A DNA stretch of 24,414 nucleotides from positions 1 to 24,414 of the IMG/VR virus record IMGVR_UViG_3300033153_002870. One strand, 5' to 3'. A program made the position numbers and the translations under genes. The notes under the pieces are model-generated. The model worked only from the letters and a program-made list of their open reading frames with translations. It did no database searches and was not told where the DNA came from. Source of the DNA: a virus. This document shows positions 7,137 through 12,957 of the stretch, piece by piece; positions within the stretch are counted from its first letter, which is position 1; the number at the start of each line of letters is the position of its first letter.

Positions 7137-8255
7137 TTATCTAGTATAACTTGAACCTTGACAAGCTGTTCCAGCTCCAGTTATAAAGTTACCATCTTCA
7201 TCCCAAGAACCAGCTAGTCTATTTCTAAGTCTTTCGTATGATTCACAAATTTGTGTATCTACAATAGATGGTGTTACTGCATCCATTTCAGTATCAGCAA
7301 ACACCATTGACCACGCTTGTAGTTGAGAATCATATAACTTCTGGTTCGCATTGTCGTTAAATCCTTCGATCTGACGTTCATACAATCTAGATTGTGCACT
7401 TGCAATTTTAGATGAATTACAACAGTCACATGCTAACTTATTTTCATTAGCAGCATTAAGTGAAATCTTACTATCTGTTATGTTCGTTTCGTTATCACAC
7501 TCACATACCATTTTCTCAATTTGTTGAGTATTAACTGCACATTGTGATGCTGTTGTACAATCTCTTCTTGCAGATTCAAGAGGAATTTCTTTTTCTTGTG
7601 CAACAATTAGATCTACTTCAGCATCCATTTTACCATCTTCTGAATCTTCTCCGACAACAATATTTCCATCAGCATCAAGAGTATATTCATATCCAAGAAC
7701 TTTATCTATTTGTGCTATTGAATTAGCTTGATCAAGTGCAACTTGTGTTTTAGCTATTTCAACATCAGCTATCATCTTATATGTTTGTTGATCGTAGATA
7801 CCATCGTCTTCATTATGTTTGTTTTCTGATTCAATCTTCTCAACAACTAATGCAGTTTCTTCAGTAACTTTAAGTGTTTCTTCTTCAACTTTTAATGTTT
7901 GTGCAGTTTTTAATGCACACTCAGCAGCAGCAAGACATGCATCATTTTCAATATCAGCACGCAACTTATCTATTTGTGCCTGAAGGAAACATAATTCAAG
8001 CTGGTTCTTCTTCTCGTTCAATTCAAATCTTATTGATTCTTTCATTGACTCCATGATTGCAGTACCATATGCCACACCTGCATCTTCTTCTCTAAGCTCT
8101 CCTCTATTTTTAGAGTCTTCAAGATGTACTCTTGTAATACTTAAAAGATCGCCAAAGAATCCACCATCGCTAATGGTCATATCACCGACTACATTGGACC
8201 AATCGACCTTCTTTACGGGATCTGTGCCATCACAATTTAATATTTCTTCAGCCAT
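7137..8255 (-). CDS. Coiled-coil virion protein with a cysteine cluster (372 aa)
   Basis: A helical, Ala/Glu/Gln-rich protein that resembles a coiled-coil structural family of marine-type podoviruses. The recognisable part is the C-terminal block RQIEGFNDNANQKLYDSQ followed by LQAWSMVFADTEMD (about 294-324). It has 13 Cys, unusually many for a cytoplasm-assembled virion protein: residues 8, 89, 107, 113, 233, 239, 251, 253, 276, 278, 279, 337 and 365. Seven of them fall in residues 233-279, including CEC and CDCC. This could bind metal or form cross-links after release; neither is shown. The start has AAAGGAATTTT upstream and follows an 87-base gap with a probable promoter and a hairpin. A tail or head-tail structural role is inferred from position. 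Confidence 0.8.
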   Translation of the reverse strand: MAEEILNCDGTDPVKKVDWSNVVGDMTISDGGFFGDLLSITRVHLEDSKNRGELREEDAGVAYGTAIMESMKESIRFELNEKKNQLELCFLQAQIDKLRADIENDACLAAAECALKTAQTLKVEEETLKVTEETALVVEKIESENKHNEDDGIYDQQTYKMIADVEIAKTQVALDQANSIAQIDKVLGYEYTLDADGNIVVGEDSEDGKMDAEVDLIVAQEKEIPLESARRDCTTASQCAVNTQQIEKMVCECDNETNITDSKISLNAANENKLACDCCNSSKIASAQSRLYERQIEGFNDNANQKLYDSQLQAWSMVFADTEMDAVTPSIVDTQICESYERLRNRLAGSWDEDGNFITGAGTACQGSSYTR

Positions 8256-8285
8256 AAAATTCCTTTATATTGTATAAACATAATG

Positions 8286-8307
8286 GAACCAGCTTTCACA
8301 CTGGTTC
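8286..8307 (-). other. Leader hairpin (7-bp stem) ahead of the 372-aa gene
   Basis: The minus strand reads GAACCAG, an 8-base loop TGTGAAAG, then CTGGTTC, a perfect 7-bp stem. It lies between the probable promoter at 8329-8321 and the ATG at 8255, so it would be in the 5' leader of the mRNA. The following bases (CATTATGTTTATAC) are not a T-run, so strong termination is unlikely. It could instead be a weak terminator of the upstream gene, an attenuator or a stabilising stem. Confidence 0.5.
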
Positions 8308-8320
8308 TATATATTTACAT

Positions 8321-8329
8321 ATTTTATCA
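8321..8329 (-). promoter_or_regulatory. Probable extended -10 promoter upstream of the 372-aa gene
   Basis: The minus strand reads TTTATGATAAAATATG, containing TGA followed by the hexamer TAAAAT (8326-8321). It sits 14 bases after the TAA stop of the preceding gene and would start transcription near 8314, giving a leader of about 59 bases that contains the 8286-8307 hairpin. I see no -35 box. It shares the TGn spacing with five other gaps in this window. Confidence 0.45.
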
Positions 8330-8342
8330 TAAACTTCTTATA

Positions 8343-8993
8343 TTAGATTAAAGATTCTATAGATGCATCTCGAATTGTTTGTCGCTTCGCAATTCTTGTA
8401 ATCTCATCTTTAGTAAGTGGATCTAAATATTGGATAACCCATGCTGGGATTGTTTCAAATCTAACTTGATTTCCTTCGTCATCCTGTACAGACTGAGTAA
8501 TCTTAGCATTCTTTAAATTTCTTAATGCACCTTCTCTTACGTGCCAAGCCTTACCAATTACAACATTATCTGTCTGGTGTCCAAGCAATCTGTTACCCCA
8601 AGAGATACGTTCAATACCATTAGTTTTTGTTTGGTTTGTCGCATTCGATGTAACAATAACTCTTTTCAATGCCATCAATTCTGTATGTTGACTACGTTTC
8701 TTATCTCTTCGTGATACTACTTTTTTGGTTTTGGATTCTTCTTTTTGCACGCCATTTGTATCTCCTAGTGTTTTTACAACTGCAACTTCTTTTGTGAAGT
8801 CATCTTCATCAGCAATTGTTTCAAATTCTTCTATTACAACTTTTTCACCAATCTTGTTTTCAAACTTTTCAATTGAAGCTATATACTCTGCTCTGGTTGG
8901 TTTACTAACATTCTTCGAATCAACGTCAATACCTTCTGTTTCACAGTATTCCTTAAAGTCTTTGTTGTTCATTCCGCTATATTTTTCACTCAT
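8343..8993 (-). CDS. Probable head completion or connector-region protein (216 aa)
   Basis: The start is set at the ATG that has AAAGGAAATAAT directly upstream (protein MSEKYSGMNNKDF). A GTG 33 bases earlier would add 11 residues but has no ribosome binding site. Residues about 8-42 (NNKDFKEYCETEGIDVDSKN and the following KPTRAEYIASIE) resemble a short SAP/HeH-like helix-extended-helix module, which is often nucleic-acid binding. A charged linker follows. Residues about 90-200 form a mixed domain with LMALKRVIVTSNATNQ, NVVIGKAWHVREGALRNLKN and IPAWVIQYLDPLTKDE. Small proteins of this layout often follow the major capsid gene in podoviruses, where they are called head or connector proteins. 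The gene lies after the capsid terminator, so it depends on read-through or on a promoter I cannot see. Confidence 0.75.
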   Translation of the reverse strand: MSEKYSGMNNKDFKEYCETEGIDVDSKNVSKPTRAEYIASIEKFENKIGEKVVIEEFETIADEDDFTKEVAVVKTLGDTNGVQKEESKTKKVVSRRDKKRSQHTELMALKRVIVTSNATNQTKTNGIERISWGNRLLGHQTDNVVIGKAWHVREGALRNLKNAKITQSVQDDEGNQVRFETIPAWVIQYLDPLTKDEITRIAKRQTIRDASIESLI

Positions 8994-9055
8994 ATTATTT
9001 CCTTTGGATTTGCAATGCTGGGACACTCACAGTCTTTCGCTACTTGCCAAAATGT
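8994..9055 (-). other. Leader between capsid terminator and 216-aa gene; no promoter seen
   Basis: After the terminator this stretch has no TATAAT-like box, unlike the other large gaps. It is less AT-rich than they are. It ends with the AAAGGA ribosome binding site. The only TATAAT in the whole gap (9088-9083, without TG) lies before the terminator hairpin. The 216-aa gene may therefore rely on partial read-through from the capsid operon. Confidence 0.4.
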
Positions 9056-9078
9056 AAAAAGCCTCCATCTCAGGAGGC
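9056..9078 (-). terminator. Intrinsic terminator after the major capsid gene
   Basis: On the minus strand the sequence is GCCTCC, loop TGAGAT, GGAGGC, then TTTTT. This is a perfect 6-bp GC-rich stem followed at once by five T, which is strikingly GC-rich for this AT-rich DNA. It begins 22 bases after the capsid stop codon and faces the coding direction. It is the clearest intrinsic terminator in the window and marks the end of the head operon. Confidence 0.85.
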
Positions 9079-9094
9079 GAATATTATAAGCTAT

Positions 9095-9111
9095 AAGACT
9101 TATACAGTCTT
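9095..9111 (-). other. Hairpin across the capsid stop codon
   Basis: AAGACT, loop GTATA, AGTCTT on the minus strand forms a 6-bp stem that includes the TAA stop of the capsid gene. It lies 16 bases before the intrinsic terminator. It may simply help protect the 3' end of the abundant capsid mRNA, or may be chance. Confidence 0.35.
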
Positions 9112-10425
9112 AAGACTACAAGAAATTTGTCTAATCCACTCTGGGTGAAGATACATAATTCCGTAGTACCATGCGATTGATACCGCACCTTTTTTACCGT
9201 ACACATCGTTATGTGCATCAGCTTTAGGCATAATTGTTGTTACTCTCGCAACATCACCTTCGAATCCTACAGTTGCAAAAGAACCAGAACCTACGAATAG
9301 GACAGGGAATACATCATAGAAATCATTAGTTGTGTTGAATGTTACATCATTAGCTGTTGCTGCTGGATCAGAAGCAGTTCCATCTCTATCAGTATCATCA
9401 GTTGAGTTAGAACCTTGACCTGCATAGTTTGGCATTTCTTCAACTTCGATGAATCTAAATGCACCGATTCTACCGATCTCGTCCATTGCAATTGTTCCAG
9501 CAGCTGCATAATCCTCTACAGGACTCCATACATCTTTACTGTTATGTTGCATATCTTCAAGAGTTGGTAGTGCTTCAAGACCTACATAAACATATCTAGC
9601 TTTTCCAATAGTAGTTGTACCTACTTTTGTAGAACCGTCAATTAGCTTAGTTGATTTTGGGCTTCTCGCTTCTTTAAGGGATTGGTCCATTAGTCTAAGG
9701 TCTGCGAATGTTAATGTGTCATCTGCACCAACTGCACCTAGCTCTGTTGCATCACCTGCAAATACTCTGTTGTCTTCTGATTTACTGATTAGAGAGTTTC
9801 TAATTTGTGCTTCACGAATGTCACCTTGAGTTTCACCAATACCTCTTGAATATCTAGCAAGTAAACCTACTTCAGTATCCATTTCTAGTGATTTTTTAGT
9901 GAATGATAGATAGAACCCAAACTCTGAAACTTGTGCTTCAATAGTAAGTCTTTTCATACCAACTCTATTAATCATTCCACCTTCTTCTGAAAGTGCTGGG
10001 AATGAACCATTTTGAACAAGTAAATCTTTAGATCCACCGAACAAGTTACCATTACCAGATTTCATCGATACAGCTCCATCTGTTGCTGCTACAATTGCAT
10101 CTTGTGCAAGCAAGTAAGTTGCAAATGTTCCAACTTTAGCTCCATCAACATCATACGTATACCACTCACCAGCAACCATAGTTACTCCGTTAGCATCAAT
10201 ACCTTGATCATTAATGTTTCTAGCATCTAGGATTGGAATCTCGTGATATTTCACGATTTTGTCTCCATAGTGTTTAGGTTGAGTCAATTTGTCACCTAAT
10301 TGTGAAAATGTTTTTACTTTTTTCGCTTCAATTACAGCAGCTCTTGACCAATGTTTGTCGTTAAACTGTACACCAAGTGTACTCGTGGCTGGATCATATC
10401 CACCCGTATTAAACTTCATACTCAT
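9100..10425 (-). CDS. Major capsid protein, N4 gp56 type (441 aa)
   Basis: This forms the icosahedral head shell and should have the HK97 fold. Typical features of the N4 gp56 family are visible. These are a basic N-terminal region with VKTFSQLGDKLTQPKHYGDK (about 37-56), IPILDARNINDQG (about 63-75), a middle block with EFGFYLSFTKKSLEMDTE (about 168-185), and a C-terminal signature AHNDVYGKKGAVSIAWYYG (about 404-422). The length is close to that usual for the family. A low-complexity Asp/Thr/Ala segment at about 335-360 interrupts the C-terminal part and is likely a surface loop. The start has AAAGGAAACTCAA upstream, 25 bases after the scaffold stop, and the gene ends at a strong terminator. 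This arrangement fits high, independent expression. Confidence 0.95.
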   Translation of the reverse strand: MSMKFNTGGYDPATSTLGVQFNDKHWSRAAVIEAKKVKTFSQLGDKLTQPKHYGDKIVKYHEIPILDARNINDQGIDANGVTMVAGEWYTYDVDGAKVGTFATYLLAQDAIVAATDGAVSMKSGNGNLFGGSKDLLVQNGSFPALSEEGGMINRVGMKRLTIEAQVSEFGFYLSFTKKSLEMDTEVGLLARYSRGIGETQGDIREAQIRNSLISKSEDNRVFAGDATELGAVGADDTLTFADLRLMDQSLKEARSPKSTKLIDGSTKVGTTTIGKARYVYVGLEALPTLEDMQHNSKDVWSPVEDYAAAGTIAMDEIGRIGAFRFIEVEEMPNYAGQGSNSTDDTDRDGTASDPAATANDVTFNTTNDFYDVFPVLFVGSGSFATVGFEGDVARVTTIMPKADAHNDVYGKKGAVSIAWYYGIMYLHPEWIRQISCSLKTV

Positions 10426-10450
10426 TTGAGTTTCCTTTTATTTTTATAGC

Positions 10451-11812
10451 TTACGATGAATACATAATAGAATCTATATATTTTGTAAATTCTTCATCAT
10501 TCGCTGTACTAGGATCAAAAACTGTTTTTTTAGCTTTTGTTCTAGGTTTCTTTTTGCTTACAGATGTTGCTTTTTTACGAGCTTCACTTGATTTAGCATT
10601 TTGCTTTTCGACCTTTAAACGATACTCTTCATCTGAGCGTTCTTTTGCAATACGATTTACTTCAGTCTGAACTGCACTCTCATCAATTTGATTAGTCTGT
10701 GTTTCATCCTCTGTTACTTCGTTTTGCATAGAGCTAAGATATTCATGTTCAATTTCTCTAGCTGCTTCACGATACTGTTCAATAGAAGGTTTACGTGAGT
10801 AAACATTATTTCCATCAGTACGTTTCTTTTCAGCTATTCTTTCTTGAACAACTTCGTATGCTCCGTTACTTATATGACTTATTAAATCCGCAGAACTCTG
10901 TGGATCCTCAAGTAATGCAATAACACTTTGGTCATCCCAATCCTTACTAATTACATCTTGCACTTGACTTCTTACATTCTGAGTGTTTGCACTCTCAAGT
11001 ATGTCATCATATGCGATTTCCAAGTTGGACGAAACTTGGTTTTTACTTTTGTAATCAATATTTTCCATATCCATTTCAAATGGATCGATTTCCAAGTTTT
11101 TAATATGTTGCTTTAAAGCTTCTGGATCACCTTCAAATAAATTCATTGCTAAATTAAATTTGTCAGGACTATCTAAGAACCCATGATCTTTTATTGCATT
11201 CATAAAAGGTTTATATTTACTGAAAGTTGCCATCTTATCACTGAACCCTGCGGCCATTTGTTGTGATTCGATAATTTTCTTTGGATCAGTAAATCCTTTA
11301 ACTTTTCTACCATTTGCTACAAATTCAGAAGTTACTTCATTATAAAAATTTTCAAAACTTTTAAGCTTCTCATTGTCACCAAGGAGTGCTTTATATTGTT
11401 CTTCATAGTTGATTTCTTCAGTTTCCTTGGATTCCTCGGCAGGATTACCATCTGTTTCTGATTCATCTGTAGTTTCTTCTGGTTCAGGAGTTTCATCTTC
11501 TTCTTCAGTTTCTTCTTCACTACTAGTTTCTACTTGAGTGTTGCCCTCAGCTTCTTCTTCTGCTTCAGATTCATTTGACTCTTCAGTTTCTAAATCAATC
11601 TCGTCATCTTGATTTGTCGTTTCTGTTTCATCAGATTCTTCTTCTTCAGATTCTTCCGCCTGATTAGTGTCCTCAACGATTTCTTCTTCTTCTTCTACTT
11701 CTTCTATAGTCTCTACTTCTTCTGGTATAGTAGAACCAGCTTCTTCTAAGGCAGCTAGAAAATCATCATCATTTAGTGAATCATAATCTATTTCATTTTC
11801 TTTGTCAGCCAT
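10451..11812 (-). CDS. Head scaffolding protein, acidic (453 aa)
   Basis: Position directly ahead of the capsid gene and composition identify it. Residues about 30-135 are an extreme Glu/Asp/Thr/Ser run with no order. A helical core follows, with a segment I recognise from N4-like and related scaffolds: VANGRKVKGFTDPKKII (165-181), then KYKPFMNAIKDHGFLD (199-214) and a KFNLAMNLFEGDPEALK block. The C-terminus is strongly basic (ARKKATSVSKKKPRTKAKK, about 411-429), typical of the capsid-binding end of scaffolds. It finishes with ANDEEFTKYIDSIM. The N-terminus has a similar short motif (LNDDDFLAALEEA). The protein should be needed for procapsid assembly and then lost or degraded. The ATG has AAAAGGATAAGAT upstream, only three bases after the previous stop. 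Confidence 0.88.
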   Translation of the reverse strand: MADKENEIDYDSLNDDDFLAALEEAGSTIPEEVETIEEVEEEEEIVEDTNQAEESEEEESDETETTNQDDEIDLETEESNESEAEEEAEGNTQVETSSEEETEEEDETPEPEETTDESETDGNPAEESKETEEINYEEQYKALLGDNEKLKSFENFYNEVTSEFVANGRKVKGFTDPKKIIESQQMAAGFSDKMATFSKYKPFMNAIKDHGFLDSPDKFNLAMNLFEGDPEALKQHIKNLEIDPFEMDMENIDYKSKNQVSSNLEIAYDDILESANTQNVRSQVQDVISKDWDDQSVIALLEDPQSSADLISHISNGAYEVVQERIAEKKRTDGNNVYSRKPSIEQYREAAREIEHEYLSSMQNEVTEDETQTNQIDESAVQTEVNRIAKERSDEEYRLKVEKQNAKSSEARKKATSVSKKKPRTKAKKTVFDPSTANDEEFTKYIDSIMYSS

Positions 11813-11815
11813 ATC

Positions 11816-12190
11816 TTATCCTTTTGAATCAATTAGTGAATATTTTTTAGTTACTTCTTTACGATAACTTTCTTCAGTTACTAATTCTTCTGGAGCCATT
11901 GATGCATTCATAAGTACAGTACCAAAATACTGTTTAATGTTTCTTGTTGATGTAAGCTTATCCATTAGATTTTCCATTACATCTCTTTTTAGGTGATGAG
12001 ATGGATCTGTTAATACTCCAAATATTCTTTTAGCTTCCGCCTCAAGATATCCTTCAAGTATTACGTTTATAAATCTTGGATCTTCATGCATTTCTTCAAG
12101 ATCTTTACCTGCCTTAATGTTGTCATTAAGTGTTTTAATTCTAGCATCAATATCTGCTAATTCTACCTGGAGGTTAGTTTGTTCAACCAT
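11816..12190 (-). CDS. Conserved small protein between portal and scaffold (124 aa)
   Basis: A helical protein with ELADIDARIKTLNDNIKAG (about 10-28) and DPRFINVILEGYLEAEAKRI (about 37-56), then TDPSHHLKRDVMENLMDKL. Proteins of this size and pattern ('NP.F..VILEGY...EA.R') often lie between portal and scaffold genes in phages with this head module. Their role is not established; an assembly factor or minor head protein is plausible. The start has ATAAGGAAAACAA upstream. It is the first gene after a 160-base gap and heads the scaffold-capsid transcript. It is three bases from the scaffold start, so translation is likely coupled. Confidence 0.8.
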   Translation of the reverse strand: MVEQTNLQVELADIDARIKTLNDNIKAGKDLEEMHEDPRFINVILEGYLEAEAKRIFGVLTDPSHHLKRDVMENLMDKLTSTRNIKQYFGTVLMNASMAPEELVTEESYRKEVTKKYSLIDSKG

Positions 12191-12350
12191 TTGTTTTCCT
12201 TATATTGGTTATCTATTTAAAGACATTGCCATATTTAGGATATTCATTTAAGAACATTGCCTATTTATTAAACCATCAGAGTTTAAAGCCATTCAGAGTT
12301 TCTGGGCTTATTTTTAATATTATAACATATTATTCATAATATTTAGCAAT
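12191..12350 (-). promoter_or_regulatory. Capsid-operon promoter and repeat-bearing leader
   Basis: This is the longest gap in the window. On the minus strand it has an AT-rich inverted repeat (ATATTAT, GA, ATAATAT; 12342-12327) running into an extended -10, TGTTATAAT (12327-12319). Transcription would start near 12312. The RNA would open with a stem-loop: AAGCC pairs with GGCTT and CAGA with TCTG around AAC (12309-12286). After this come two pairs of imperfect direct repeats. One pair is at 12301-12283 and 12284-12268 (AAACTCTG.TGG.TTTAA type). The other is at 12261-12246 and 12230-12215 (GGCAATGT..TTAAAT, 14 of 16 alike). A leader of about 120 bases for scaffold and capsid is unusual in such compact DNA. 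Confidence 0.5.
12215..12301 (-). repeat. Two interleaved pairs of short direct repeats in the capsid leader
   Basis: Repeat pair B (12268-12284 and 12283-12301) and repeat pair A (12215-12230 and 12246-12261) lie in tandem. Pair A matches in 14 of 16 bases. Pair B matches after allowing two one-base gaps and reads TTAAACCATCAGAGTTT against TTAAAGCCATTCAGAGTTT on the plus strand. They may be repeated protein-binding sites on the RNA or DNA, or remnants of local slippage. Confidence 0.6.
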
Positions 12351-12956
12351 CTACTGCATTTGTTGTTGTTGTGGTTGTTGCTGCGGCTGCATAACTTCTT
12401 GTAGAAGCTGTGCAGAACCAGCTGTAATGCCATATGGATCTCGTTGATTACCTTGTGGTGTTTGAGCAGATTGCTGTTGCTGTGCATCAGTCATCTGCTT
12501 TATTTCCATTACTTTTCCTTTTAATTCAGGAGGAATAGATTGAAACATTTGTTCCAACTGTTCAGGAGTTGCACCTTGTGCTTGTGCTTCACCTAATTGT
12601 TGAATAATACTAATTGCTTCATTTTCAAGTGAACTCTGCTGCATATCGTCTTGTTGTTGAATACCATCAAGTGTTTGAGAACCCATACCAAGACCTTCTT
12701 GTGGTGCAGTTGCATTCATATCATCTTGTAGGTATCCAGCATCAACCATATTATTTAGCATCTGCAATCTTTCAGACTCTTGACCTTTAGAGTATGCATC
12801 AGACTCTCTTTCTGATTGAGCTAATTGTTGTGCTTCAATTTCAGCTGCTCTATTGATTTGTTCTCTTGCTATTTCAGATCCACGACTTTCAGCAGATTGT
12901 CTACGTCTTGTTTCCTCGCCAATTCTTTCATTTTCTAATCTATCATAAAGTCCCAT
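12351..12956 (-). CDS. Gln-rich helical protein following the portal (201 aa)
   Basis: I chose the ATG giving MGLYDRLENERIGEE, because GGAG lies six bases upstream and only one base separates it from the portal stop. An in-frame ATG 39 bases earlier lies inside the portal gene without a ribosome binding site. The first 75 residues are charged helix (Arg/Glu/Gln/Ala). The middle is Gln/Asp-rich with GATPEQLEQMFQSIPPELKG (about 128-147). The last 30 residues are mostly Gln with Pro, ending in QQQPQQQQMQ. There is no membrane segment. Small Gln-rich helical proteins beside the portal can be head or internal proteins. I do not recognise a named family, and the role is unknown. Confidence 0.75.
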   Translation of the reverse strand: MGLYDRLENERIGEETRRRQSAESRGSEIAREQINRAAEIEAQQLAQSERESDAYSKGQESERLQMLNNMVDAGYLQDDMNATAPQEGLGMGSQTLDGIQQQDDMQQSSLENEAISIIQQLGEAQAQGATPEQLEQMFQSIPPELKGKVMEIKQMTDAQQQQSAQTPQGNQRDPYGITAGSAQLLQEVMQPQQQPQQQQMQ

Positions 12957-12957
12957 A

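Noticed and set aside
8994-9026. GTG start adding 11 residues to the 216-aa gene
   Set aside because: The extension has no ribosome binding site, while AAAGGAAATAAT sits right before the internal ATG.
11332-11520. Minus-strand frame of 62 codons rich in Lys within the scaffold gene
   Set aside because: A frame-shifted reading of the Glu-rich acidic run; it is a shadow of low-complexity codons.
11450-11760. TTCTTC-type repeats suggesting a microsatellite or CRISPR-like array
   Set aside because: These are Glu and Asp codons of the acidic scaffold region; there is no fixed repeat-spacer spacing, and no CRISPR array is present in the window.
12209-12292. Two mini-genes (14 and 12 codons) joined as TAA-ATG in the capsid leader
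   Set aside because: No adequate ribosome binding site and no comparison available, so they are not listed as genes; kept only as a note in the leader finding.
12286-12316. Plus-strand hairpin followed by TTATTTTTAAT, terminator-like
   Set aside because: There is no plus-strand gene to terminate; the stem is better explained as the 5' stem of the minus-strand leader.
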